From Aliidongia dinghuensis (GTDB lineage: Bacteria; Pseudomonadota; Alphaproteobacteria; ATCC43930; CGMCC-115725), in contig NZ_BMJQ01000010.1 in the NCBI RefSeq assembly GCF_014643535.1, forward strand, positions 233,575-297,574: DNA of 64,000 nt. The letters are read 5' to 3'. The number at the start of each line of letters is the position of its first letter. Position 1 is the stretch's first letter. The notes under the pieces were generated by a model, which saw only the letters and a program-made list of their open reading frames with translations, was not told where the DNA came from and did no database searches. The position numbers and the translations under genes were made by a program. Below, one piece after another: positions 53,237 to 61,450 of this stretch.

Positions 53237-54232
53237 TCAGATCTTGAACGTCGCCAGGGTCGAGGGATGGAACAGCTCCTCGACCGTGAGGCGGCGGGGC
53301 GACAGGCCCTGGTCGTAGTGATATCCCAGGAACCGGTCGAGCACATGGCGGTTGGGCTCGACGCCGTAGGGCCAGAAATCCTCGCCCATCAGGCGCCGGG
53401 TCGCGCGCAGCAGCTCGTCGACGAACGGCAGCGTGACCTTGGTCGCGGACGTATCGACCAGGAGCTCGAGCGCGCGGGTCTTGGCCTTGGAGAAGGCCTT
53501 GTAGACGGCTATGGGCAGCCAGGGATGCTCGTCCACCAGTTCCTTGCGGATGCCGATCAGGTGCATGATCGGGAAGATCCGGGTCTTCTCGAAATATTGG
53601 CTTGCCGCCGCCTGCGGGTCGGGCCAGAGCCAGCCGATGTTCGGGTCCCACTGCTCGAAGCAGGACGGGGCTCTCGGCGCCACGATCGCGTCGATGTCGC
53701 CGTCCTTCAGCATCTGGGCGAGCGTCCGGTCGGCGGGCGCCGGCTCGATCCGGATCTCGGGCGGCAATTGCACCGCGATCTTTTCCGACCGCCCCGTCTC
53801 CTCGAGACCGCCGCGCACCCAGGTCACGTCGGACGGGGCGACGCCATACTCCTCCTCGAGCAGCGCCCGCGCCCAGACGCAGGCGGTCAGCTGGTACTCG
53901 GGCGTGCCGATGCGCCGGCCCCGCAGGTCCTCCGGCCGCTTGATGCCCCGGTCCGTGCGGATGCAGATCGACGTATGGCGGAAGGCGCGCGACGGAAAGA
54001 CCGGCACGCCGACATAGGGGTTGGTGCCGGCCGCCGTCTTGACCGCGAAGCTCGAGAGCGACAGTTCGCTCACGTCGAACGCCCGGTCGCGGAACGAGCG
54101 GAAGAACATCTCCTCGGGCGAGAGCAGCATGAAGATCGGATCGACGCCGTCGATCGGCACCTCGCCGTCGACGAGCGGGCGCGTGCGATCGTAATTGCCG
54201 GTCGCGATCGAAAGCTTGAGTTTCGTCGTCAC
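53237..54232 (-). CDS. 4,5-dihydroxyphthalate decarboxylase-like protein (Pht5 family)
   Basis: 331 residues, the same length as known Pht5 proteins. It starts (GTG) TTKLKLSIATGNYDRTRPL with no signal peptide, so it stays in the cytoplasm despite its periplasmic-binding-protein fold. FDVSELSLSSFAVKTAAG, RGRRIGTPEYQLTACVWARA (in part) and HPWLPIAVYKAFSKAK are family hallmarks. The known reaction removes CO2 from 4,5-dihydroxyphthalate to give protocatechuate. It ends the long operon that begins with the Rieske oxygenase. The alternative, a stray ABC binding protein, is less likely without a leader. Confidence 0.8.
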   Translation of the reverse strand: MTTKLKLSIATGNYDRTRPLVDGEVPIDGVDPIFMLLSPEEMFFRSFRDRAFDVSELSLSSFAVKTAAGTNPYVGVPVFPSRAFRHTSICIRTDRGIKRPEDLRGRRIGTPEYQLTACVWARALLEEEYGVAPSDVTWVRGGLEETGRSEKIAVQLPPEIRIEPAPADRTLAQMLKDGDIDAIVAPRAPSCFEQWDPNIGWLWPDPQAAASQYFEKTRIFPIMHLIGIRKELVDEHPWLPIAVYKAFSKAKTRALELLVDTSATKVTLPFVDELLRATRRLMGEDFWPYGVEPNRHVLDRFLGYHYDQGLSPRRLTVEELFHPSTLATFKI

Positions 54233-54262
54233 GTTTGCTGCTCCAATGGTTGGCTTGGGCGT

Positions 54263-54454
54263 TCAGTGCGTCTCGGTGCCGGCCGTGCTGGCGGCCGCCG
54301 CCAGGATCGCGAGCACGTCCTGCTCGGCCGCCGCCGGGCTCGCGTAGCGCGGAACGGTCGTGATGAACGGCTCAGTAGCGTCGGCCGGATTGTAGATCTC
54401 GAGGAAATAGCGGGCGCTCGTCTCATCCAGCACCGGCTCGATCCGGATCATCAT
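54263..54454 (-). CDS. 63-residue protein of unknown function
   Basis: It reads MMIRIEPVLDETSARYFLEI, continues YNPADATEPFITTVPRYASP and ends in an Ala-rich helix. Probably a small beta-alpha cytoplasmic protein; I do not recognise a family. Its ATG overlaps the marR stop in ATGA and GGAGACGGAG precedes it, so it is surely translated. The decarboxylase-like gene follows after 30 nt. The SARYFLEIYNP-type phrase suggests binding or modifying a larger partner, but that is a guess. Confidence 0.7.
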   Translation of the reverse strand: MMIRIEPVLDETSARYFLEIYNPADATEPFITTVPRYASPAAAEQDVLAILAAAASTAGTETH

Positions 54455-54978
54455 GCTCCGTCTCCCAAATCGTCTTGACCATTGAGATGGCTGTGCTTTT
54501 CCAGGTCCTCGCGCAGATTCTTCTGAATCTCGGAGAGCAGGCTCAGGAACATCTGGATCTCGCGCGGCGTGAAGGTCCTGGTCGCGATGTCGACGACCGC
54601 GATGCCGGAGGGCAGCAGCTCCTTTTCGAGCGCCCGGCCCCGGTCGGTCAGATAGATATTGACCTTGCGGCGGTCCTCCGCGTTGCGCGACCGCCGGACG
54701 AAGCCGCTGCGCTCCATGAGCGCAATGGCCGACATGGTCGTCGGCTCCATGGTGCCGACGCGCGCGGAGAGCTCGCGCTGTGTCAGCCCGTCCTCGTCCC
54801 AGAGCGCCCGCAGGAAGTACCACATGCCGAGCGTTACCCCATGGGCCTCGATGCGGATCTGCAGCGCGCGCTGGACCATGCGATGGGTCCGGCGGATCTG
54901 ATAGCCGACGCTGCGGTCGAGCGGCAGCTCGGGCATCGCGTCGGACGCGCCGTCATTGTCGGGGGTCAGGGGTTTCAT
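54451..54978 (-). CDS. MarR family regulator embedded in the Liv-type operon
   Basis: 175 residues from the ATG at 54978, chosen because it overlaps the livF stop in ATGA; a GTG at 54990 is the alternative. MarR winged helix: YQIRRTHRMVQRALQIRI, LTQRELSARVGTMEPTTMSAIALMER (in part), wing RSRNAEDRRKVNIYLTDRG with the D-R-R motif. MarR proteins commonly respond to aromatic acids and products of their breakdown, fitting the Rieske and decarboxylase neighbours. Probably controls the divergent promoter at 61.2-61.45 kb. Confidence 0.9.
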   Translation of the reverse strand: MKPLTPDNDGASDAMPELPLDRSVGYQIRRTHRMVQRALQIRIEAHGVTLGMWYFLRALWDEDGLTQRELSARVGTMEPTTMSAIALMERSGFVRRSRNAEDRRKVNIYLTDRGRALEKELLPSGIAVVDIATRTFTPREIQMFLSLLSEIQKNLREDLEKHSHLNGQDDLGDGA

Positions 54979-55751
54979 GGGTTGAGACACTGTGCTAGCC
55001 GCTCCGCTCGTTGGGCCGTCGCGTGATCGGTAGCAGAATTCCGGGCGCCGATGCCAAGATAGCGCTCCGAAATATCCTTCGAGCGGATGAGGGCCTCAGC
55101 CGTGCCCGAGAGGGTGACCCGGCCGTTCTCGATCACATAGCCGCGGTCGGCGATCTGCAAAGCCTGACGCGCATTCTGCTCGACGAGCAGGATGGTGAGC
55201 CCCTCATCACGCAGGCGGCGGACGAGCTTGAAGATCTCGCTCACCAGCAGGGGCGATAAGCCCAGCGACGGCTCGTCGAGCATCAAGAGCTTGGGCTCGG
55301 ACATGAGGCCGCGCGCGATCGCCAGCATCTGCTGCTGCCCGCCCGAGAAATTGCCGGCCGTGGCCCCGAAGCGCTCTTCGAGCACCGGGAAATAGCGGAA
55401 CAGCTTGCGGGCGCGCGCCATCCAATCGGCGCCACCATCGAGGAACGCGCCCAGTCGCAGGTTCTCGGCGACCGTCATGCCGGCGAACGTGTGCCGGCCT
55501 TCGGGCACATGGGCGATGCCGAGCCTGAGGCGTGCCGCCGGCGCCAGCTGCTCGATGCGCTGGCCTTCGAAGCGGATCTGGCCTGAGAACGGCCGGATGA
55601 GGCCCGAGATGGCGTTGACCAGCGTCGACTTGCCGGCGCCGTTGGCGCCGATCAGCGTCACGATCTCGCCCGGGTTCAGTTGGATATCGACATCATGCAG
55701 CACCGCATCGGCGCCATAGCCGGCCGAAAGGCCTTCGAGTTCCAACATCAT
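54975..55751 (-). CDS. livF: branched-chain/aromatic-type ABC transporter ATPase LivF
   Basis: 258 residues. Walker A GANGAGKST at 35-43, signature NFSGGQQQMLAIARGLM, Walker B KLLMLDEPSLGLSP, His/Gln switch LLVEQNARQAL. LivF features (HVPEGRHTFAGMTVAENL) are clear. One of two ATPases of a HAAT-type importer; such importers also carry aromatic acids. The start overlaps the livG stop by four bases. The C-terminus is about 20 residues longer than usual. Confidence 0.93.
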   Translation of the reverse strand: MMLELEGLSAGYGADAVLHDVDIQLNPGEIVTLIGANGAGKSTLVNAISGLIRPFSGQIRFEGQRIEQLAPAARLRLGIAHVPEGRHTFAGMTVAENLRLGAFLDGGADWMARARKLFRYFPVLEERFGATAGNFSGGQQQMLAIARGLMSEPKLLMLDEPSLGLSPLLVSEIFKLVRRLRDEGLTILLVEQNARQALQIADRGYVIENGRVTLSGTAEALIRSKDISERYLGIGARNSATDHATAQRAERLAQCLNP

Positions 55752-56566
55752 GACGCGGTCCCTTCATCCGGGCTTGCCTCGGCGGCGCCGAGGTAGGCGG
55801 TGATGACGCGCTCGTCGGCCTGGACGGCAGCGGGCGTGCCGTGGGCGATGAGCTTGCCCGCTTCGAGCACGATCACCTGGTCCGCCACGTTCATGACCAG
55901 CGACATATTGTGCTCGACGATCAGTACCGTGATGCCGCTCGCCCGGATCGCCAGCAGCAGGTCGGAGAGCTCCGCCGTCTCGCTGTCATTCAAGCCCGCC
56001 GCCGGCTCGTCGAGCAGCAGCACGCGCGGGCGCGCCATGAGCGCCCGTGCGACGTCGAGCAGCTTCTGCGAGCCCATCGGCAGCTCCATCGCGTTCGTGT
56101 CGCGCTCGGCCGCAAGGCCGATCAGATCCAGGAGCTCCTCGGCGCGCCGGACGCGCGCCTGCTCCTCGCCACGGGCGAACGGCGTGCGCAACATCTGGCC
56201 GAGGATCGTCGCCTTGTTGAGGCGATGCCGGCCGACCAGGATGTTCTCCAAGGCTGTCATGCCGGGGAATACACGCGCCGACTGGAACGTGCGGATGAGG
56301 CCGGCGGCGGCGATCCGATTCGGCGACCAGCCGGCGAGGCTCGTGCCGAAATAGCTGACCGTGCCGCTGTGCGGCGGGAAGATGTTGGTGATCAGGTTGA
56401 AGAGCGTCGTCTTGCCGGCGCCGTTCGGCCCGATCAGCGCGGTGATGCTGCCGGCGGCGACGTCGAACGAGACGTCCGAGGTCGCCTTGAGGCCGCCGAA
56501 AGAGCGGTTGAGCCCCTGGGCGCAGAGTGCCACCTCTGGCGCCGGGGCTTGCGGCAGAGCGCTCAT
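55748..56566 (-). CDS. livG: branched-chain/aromatic-type ABC transporter ATPase LivG
   Basis: 272 residues from the ATG at 56566, which overlaps the permease stop in ATGA. Walker A GPNGAGKTT at 46-54, LivG insert GLIRTFQSARVFPGMTALENI (in part), Walker B RVLLLDEPAAGLNDSE, switch IVEHNMSLVM. In place of the usual LSGG its signature reads LPMGSQKLLDVARAL, a known LivG-type variant. It partners LivF and the fused permease. Confidence 0.92.
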   Translation of the reverse strand: MSALPQAPAPEVALCAQGLNRSFGGLKATSDVSFDVAAGSITALIGPNGAGKTTLFNLITNIFPPHSGTVSYFGTSLAGWSPNRIAAAGLIRTFQSARVFPGMTALENILVGRHRLNKATILGQMLRTPFARGEEQARVRRAEELLDLIGLAAERDTNAMELPMGSQKLLDVARALMARPRVLLLDEPAAGLNDSETAELSDLLLAIRASGITVLIVEHNMSLVMNVADQVIVLEAGKLIAHGTPAAVQADERVITAYLGAAEASPDEGTAS

Positions 56567-58473
56567 CGCGTCGCCTCCTTGCTGAGCCGATGCTGGCTGG
56601 CCGGCACCGGCGGGGCGGTCCTGGCGGGCAGCGACCGGACCAGCAGGCCGAACAGGCCCTGTGGCAGGAACAGGAAGCACAGCACCAGGAGGAGGCCGCT
56701 CGCGAAGGTCTTGTAGATCGCGAGCGGCTGGAAGACGGTCGGCAGCATGGTCAGGATGACGCTGCCGAGGACGGGGCCGACCAGCGTGCCCTCGCCGCCC
56801 AGCACGAGCATGGCGACGAGCGACAGCGATTGCTGCGTGCCGACCATCTCGGGCGACAGGAAGTGGAAGAAGAAGGCGTAGAGCGCACCGGCGAGGGCGG
56901 CCAAGGCGGCACTGATCGAGAGCGTCAGCAGCTTCAAGGCCTTGACGTTGACGCCCAGGGCCTCGGACGCCATCTGGTCGCCGCGGATCGCCTTCAGCGC
57001 CCGGCCGAAATCGGTGCGCATGGCACCCCAGAACAGCACGACCAGCGCGATGTCGATCGCCGCGACGAGGTAATACATCTGGCCGGGCGTGTCGAAGCTG
57101 TAGCTGCCGATCGCGAAGGACGGGATGCCGACCAGGCCGGACGGGCCGCCAGTGTAATCAACCAAGCCCACGGTGAAGGCGTCGACCAGCAGGCCGAACG
57201 ACAAGGTCGCGAGCGCCAGATAGAGGCCGCGCAGCCGCATGGTCACGAGTGCCAGCCCAACCGCAATCGCGACGGCCGCGGCGATGCCGGCCAGCATCGC
57301 GAGCAGCGGCGGGATGCCGTCATATTGCGTGACGAGATAGCCGCTCACGTAGCCGCCGACCGCCATGAAGCCCGCCTGGCCGAGATTGACCTGGCCGGCA
57401 TAGCCCATGACCAGGTCGAGGCCGATAAGCGCGATGAACAGGATGCCGGCGATCACCAGCCCCGAGAGCATGGCGGGTGCCGTGATGAGATATGGCAGCG
57501 CCAGGACCAGCAGCGCCACGGCGATGCCGCCGATCCGGGCATAGCCGGGCGCCAGGCTAATGATGTGGCTCGTGATCCGGGCCGTGTCCCGCACATCCTG
57601 CCGTCGCTGCACGCTGGTCTTGACCAGGCCGCTCGGCTTCAGCACCAGCACGACCAACAAGAGGGCGAGCGCGATGGCACTGCTGAACAGCGAGGAAACA
57701 TAGGCCGTGGTCAGTTGCTGCAGGATGCCCAGCAGCAGCCCGCCGGCGACAGCGCCCGGGAACGAGCCGATGCCGCCGATCGCAACCGCGATGAAGCCGT
57801 AGAAGGTCAGCAAGCGACCGGAATCGAACTCGAGCGAGGTCGTCGGCGCCACCACGACGCCGGCGACGGCGCCGATGGCGCTGGCCAACCCGAAGCTCAG
57901 GATCGCCATGCGCTTGACGTCGATGCCCATGAGCCGCGCCGCCATCGGGTTCTCGGCACAGGCGCGGAGTGCCTGGCCGATCACGGTGCGCGCGAGCAGA
58001 TACCAGAGGGCTGCGATGACGACGACCGTCGTACCGAGGATCCACAGGCCCTGCGGCGGGATCAGCAGGCCGGCGAATGAGAGCGGGCGATCGCCGGAAA
58101 ACGACGCGAGGGCGTAGGGCTGACTGCCCCAGATCAGCAGGAACAGGCCTTCGGCGAGCGTCAGCAGCCCCGCCGTCAGCATGAGCATGTTGGCATTGGA
58201 GAGGCGCGAGAGGCCAGGCACGAACGTGACGGTCCCCAGCCCCGTGCCGAGCAGCGTCGCCGCGACCATCGCCAGCGGGGCCGCCGCTGCGGCCGACAGC
58301 CCGGCTTGCGTCTCCAACGACCAAGCGAGGAGCGCTGCGAGCACGCAAGCCGCCCCTTGTGCAAGGTTGATGACGCCGGTGACCTGGTAGACGAGCGAGA
58401 AGCCGACCGCGATCAGGGCATAGGTGGCACCAACGACCAGGCCCCCGATGAGGATCTGCAGAAAATCGATCAC
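56563..58473 (-). CDS. fused LivH-LivM ABC permease
   Basis: 636 residues, about twice the normal permease length. The LivH half (1 to about 290) starts IDFLQILIGGLVVGATYALIAVG and has GGIGSFPGAVAGGLLLGIL; the LivM half (about 310-610) has VMGYAGQVNLGQAGFMAVGG and MLVLGGEGTLVGPVLGSVIL. Roughly 17-18 membrane helices in total. Both inner-membrane channel subunits are thus one chain. GTG start with GGAGGAG seven bases upstream. It lies 58 nt after the binding protein gene. Confidence 0.93.
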   Translation of the reverse strand: MIDFLQILIGGLVVGATYALIAVGFSLVYQVTGVINLAQGAACVLAALLAWSLETQAGLSAAAAAPLAMVAATLLGTGLGTVTFVPGLSRLSNANMLMLTAGLLTLAEGLFLLIWGSQPYALASFSGDRPLSFAGLLIPPQGLWILGTTVVVIAALWYLLARTVIGQALRACAENPMAARLMGIDVKRMAILSFGLASAIGAVAGVVVAPTTSLEFDSGRLLTFYGFIAVAIGGIGSFPGAVAGGLLLGILQQLTTAYVSSLFSSAIALALLLVVLVLKPSGLVKTSVQRRQDVRDTARITSHIISLAPGYARIGGIAVALLVLALPYLITAPAMLSGLVIAGILFIALIGLDLVMGYAGQVNLGQAGFMAVGGYVSGYLVTQYDGIPPLLAMLAGIAAAVAIAVGLALVTMRLRGLYLALATLSFGLLVDAFTVGLVDYTGGPSGLVGIPSFAIGSYSFDTPGQMYYLVAAIDIALVVLFWGAMRTDFGRALKAIRGDQMASEALGVNVKALKLLTLSISAALAALAGALYAFFFHFLSPEMVGTQQSLSLVAMLVLGGEGTLVGPVLGSVILTMLPTVFQPLAIYKTFASGLLLVLCFLFLPQGLFGLLVRSLPARTAPPVPASQHRLSKEATR

Positions 58474-58531
58474 GTAAGCTCCTCCAAGGGGGGCCCCTCC
58501 AACGGCGATGCGGCGGACGACGAGTACGGGC

Positions 58532-59773
58532 CTATTGGGTGAGCGGAAGCCCCTGGGGCTGGCTCACGATCTGCCAGGTGCCCTTGTCTTTCTGCCATTC
58601 AGTGACGACGACGTTCGAATCATCGAGCCCGCGCTGCGGGATTTTCGAGAAGTCGTAGACGCCGTTGATGCCGGCGAAGCCCTTGAGATTGGCGAGATAT
58701 TCCTGGACCTGGGCCGCCGTCGCCGTGGGTCCGAGCTTCTTCAGGGCCGAGACGACGAGCACCGCCGGATCCCAGGCGAAGCTGTAGGCCGCGTCCGGCT
58801 GCGCGTCGGCGCCTTGGAACGCCTTGAAGAACGCCGCCTTGGCGGACGCCACTTCCGGCGGCACCGGGCGGTCGCTCGCCGGCCACTCGGGGGACGGGAT
58901 ATAGAGCGTCTTCGGCAGGATATCCTTGAACTGCGCCATCTGGGCGTAGGTCATGTTGCCGTCGGTGGTGGCAATCGGCACATCGAGGCCGGCGTCGATG
59001 ATCGCCTTGAACACGGTGCCGATGGCGGCACCGGTCGACCAGGCGATGACCGCCTGGGGATCGGCGCTCTTCAGGCGCTGCATCTGGGCCGCGGCACTCA
59101 CGTCGGTCGGATTGAAGGTTGTGTCGGCCGCGAGCTGCATGTCCTTGTTTTCCGGCTGAGCCAAGATCGTCTTGATCTGCCGGGCCGCGTCCTGGCCGGA
59201 CGCGTCCGTGCTCGTGATCGCGGCGATCTTCTTGAGGCCGCTCAGCCGGAAGAAGCGGATCTGGGCCGAGAGCAGGTCGGCGGTCGCATTGCTCGAGCTG
59301 AACACGAAGGTGCCGGGCTTCGGATAAAGACCAGGCGACAGGCAGTACATGACCGGCCCCCGCGCCATCAGCGGCGCCATGGCGTTGCACATGCCGACCA
59401 CGGCCGAGCCCAGCATGACGGGCGGCTTCGTCGCCACGATCTGGGTCCCGAGCTGAACCGCCGTCTGGGCGCTCGACTGGTCGTCATAGAACACGAAATG
59501 CACCGGCCGCCCGGCGATGCCGCCGTCCTCGCTGAGCACGGCTTCCGCACGGGTGAGCGACTTCTGCTCGGCCAGGCCCAGGAAGGACGCGGGACCAGTC
59601 AGCGGCAGCACCACGGGGATGTCGAACGGCTCGGCCGCCGGCGCCGGCATGGCGACGGCACCCGCGAGCAGTGCCGTGATCGCGGCGCCCATTGCCACCC
59701 GGCGCCCAGAGACCCGCAAACGGGAGACCCGCCGGGTTGCTCTCGAACCAGCCGCGCGTGTTCCATTCCCCAT
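58532..59773 (-). CDS. Liv-type ABC transporter substrate-binding protein
   Basis: 413 residues. A long basic N-region and hydrophobic core (to about residue 47, PAPAAEP) form the signal peptide; then FDIPVVLPLTGPASFLGLAE, FYDDQSSAQTAVQLGTQIVA and PVMLGSAVVGMCNAMAPLMA, as in type I HAAT binding proteins. Many relatives in catabolic operons bind aromatic acids, not branched-chain amino acids. It is the second gene of the operon, 64 nt after the Rieske gene. AGGAAGG precedes the ATG. Confidence 0.92.
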   Translation of the reverse strand: MGNGTRAAGSRATRRVSRLRVSGRRVAMGAAITALLAGAVAMPAPAAEPFDIPVVLPLTGPASFLGLAEQKSLTRAEAVLSEDGGIAGRPVHFVFYDDQSSAQTAVQLGTQIVATKPPVMLGSAVVGMCNAMAPLMARGPVMYCLSPGLYPKPGTFVFSSSNATADLLSAQIRFFRLSGLKKIAAITSTDASGQDAARQIKTILAQPENKDMQLAADTTFNPTDVSAAAQMQRLKSADPQAVIAWSTGAAIGTVFKAIIDAGLDVPIATTDGNMTYAQMAQFKDILPKTLYIPSPEWPASDRPVPPEVASAKAAFFKAFQGADAQPDAAYSFAWDPAVLVVSALKKLGPTATAAQVQEYLANLKGFAGINGVYDFSKIPQRGLDDSNVVVTEWQKDKGTWQIVSQPQGLPLTQ

Positions 59774-59837
59774 GTGCCTTCCTCCCGAAAGCCGGTCGTC
59801 GCCGGCGATTGTTCTCGAACTGCTTGCGGTCGAGGGC

Positions 59838-61178
59838 TCAGCCGGCGGCCGACGCCATCGCCCGGTCTTCGTCGCTTTCTTCCATGCCGGTGAGATAGGC
59901 GCGTTCCTCGTCCGAGGCGCCGAGCAGCCGCCAGTTCTCCTGCTTCGAGACGACGCCCTGGTATGACCGGAGCTTGCCCTGCGGCAGATGCGGCGCGCCG
60001 AGGCCGATCGGTACCGCGCCGGCTACGAAGCGGGCGACCGCATCCAGCATGATGCGCCGGAACTGGATGATCGCGATGTCGCTGGCGCCGAGCCGCTCGT
60101 TCGTCCGGTCCGAGATGCGCCCCATCGACTCCCACATCGGGATGTCCTGGTTCGGGATCCCGGGGAAGCCGGTGAAGTTGCCCTCGCCGCACATCGCCAC
60201 GCGGTCCTGCAGATAGTTGTTCGCGGCGTGCCGCAGGATCGGCTTGAAATCCTTGTCGACGTCGACGCCGACCTCCGCGACGCAGAACTTGCGCCAAGCG
60301 TCCTGCCCGATGCCGCTGCCGTCTTCGGTCCAGGCGATGAAGTGGAAGTAGGAGTTCCCGTCGTCCTTCGGGACGATGACGCTCGCGAGATTATAGGAGC
60401 TGTTGGGCGGGATCAGCGACGTGAATGGGGCGACGAACGTCGTGATGCGGACGTAATCATGGGTCCCGGCATTCATGATCGGGCGGCGGACGGCCGCGTA
60501 GCGCATGCCGTAGTTCGTCACCTGGACCTGGATGCGCGGCTGCTTGTCCGTCGAGGGGCGTAGCCAATGCGTCTCCTTGGCCTCCGCCGTGCCGACGCGG
60601 GCCGGCCGCATGTCCGAGGAATGCAACGTCGAACTATGGGCCGAGTCGATCTGGCCCTCGGTGATCTGGGCCCAGTTGCACGGCAGGTCCCAGCGCGCGA
60701 TCGACACCTTGGCCGCCTCGGTCGGCGCCCAGGGCGGCGCCTCGAACGCCGGCATCTGATCCGGCGGCCCCATATAGGCCCAGACGAAGCCGCCCGCCTC
60801 GCGCACCGGATAGGCCTTGTGCTGGACCTTGGTGGCGAGGCCGCTCTCGCGCGGCTCCGACGGCATTTCGAGGACGTTGCCGTCCACGTCGAATTTCCAG
60901 CCGTGATAGAGGCAGCGCAGCCCGCAATCCTCGTTGCGGCCGAACGCGAGCGACACCTTGCGATGCGCGCAGAACTCGCCGATCAGGCCGAGCCGCCCTT
61001 TCGTGTCGCGGAACGCGACCAGGTCCTCGCCGAACAGTCGCACCCGGACCGGATCACCGTCCGGCACCGCCACCTGCTCCGAGAGCAGCGCCGGAACCCA
61101 GTGGCGGCGCATCAGGGCGCCCATGGGGGCCGCCCCCTCCACGCGCGTCAGGATCTCGTTTTCCTCGGCTGTCAGCAT
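59838..61178 (-). CDS. Rieske non-heme iron oxygenase, phthalate 4,5-dioxygenase-like
   Basis: 446 residues. Rieske [2Fe-2S] ligands are Cys70, His72, Cys89 and His92 (CAH and CLYH). The mononuclear iron site has Asp178 and the ligands His181 and His186 in the E-x3-D-x2-H-x4-H pattern (EGQIDSAHSSTLH). The length and single-subunit form match the oxygenase of phthalate 4,5-dioxygenase and related class IA systems. It would cis-dihydroxylate (or O-demethylate) an aromatic acid using electrons from the reductase encoded divergently. The ATG at 61178 (MLTAEENEILTRVEG) follows AGGGAAACG. Confidence 0.92.
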   Translation of the reverse strand: MLTAEENEILTRVEGAAPMGALMRRHWVPALLSEQVAVPDGDPVRVRLFGEDLVAFRDTKGRLGLIGEFCAHRKVSLAFGRNEDCGLRCLYHGWKFDVDGNVLEMPSEPRESGLATKVQHKAYPVREAGGFVWAYMGPPDQMPAFEAPPWAPTEAAKVSIARWDLPCNWAQITEGQIDSAHSSTLHSSDMRPARVGTAEAKETHWLRPSTDKQPRIQVQVTNYGMRYAAVRRPIMNAGTHDYVRITTFVAPFTSLIPPNSSYNLASVIVPKDDGNSYFHFIAWTEDGSGIGQDAWRKFCVAEVGVDVDKDFKPILRHAANNYLQDRVAMCGEGNFTGFPGIPNQDIPMWESMGRISDRTNERLGASDIAIIQFRRIMLDAVARFVAGAVPIGLGAPHLPQGKLRSYQGVVSKQENWRLLGASDEERAYLTGMEESDEDRAMASAAG

Positions 61179-61450
61179 GGCTCGTTTCCCTATCCGAAGG
61201 CCGCACCCGCTCGGTTCGCGACCGTCGATCAACACCTATTGTGCCTAAGTAAATTTGACAAGCAAAAAATCAGACCGTTGGCATTTTTGAGTTATTTTTC
61301 GCCTAAGTTGTGAGCAAATCTCCCTTAAAGGCGCAATATGGCGCCCATATCGGAGGTGATGGCGAGGTTTTCGGCCGACACGCTTGCCAAAAATATATAT
61401 GATAGCTAAGTATATGGCGAGGCCAGTGAGGCCATCGACCGAGGATCGCC
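61179..61450. promoter_or_regulatory. AT-rich divergent control region of the Rieske cluster
   Basis: 272 bp, much richer in A+T than its surroundings. It holds two GCCTAAGT boxes (61243-61250 and 61301-61308), a related AGCTAAGT (61404-61411), and the dyad ATATGG-CGC-CCATAT (61336-61350). A plus-strand promoter CCGACA (61375-61380), 17 bp, TATGAT (61398-61403) could serve the reductase gene. The MarR or another regulator may use these sites; none is tested. Confidence 0.5.

Noticed and set aside
56527..58080. 517-residue plus-strand frame antisense to the fused Liv permease
   Set aside because: Gln/Asp/Glu/Arg-rich shadow; no domain, and the opposite strand has clear membrane protein motifs.
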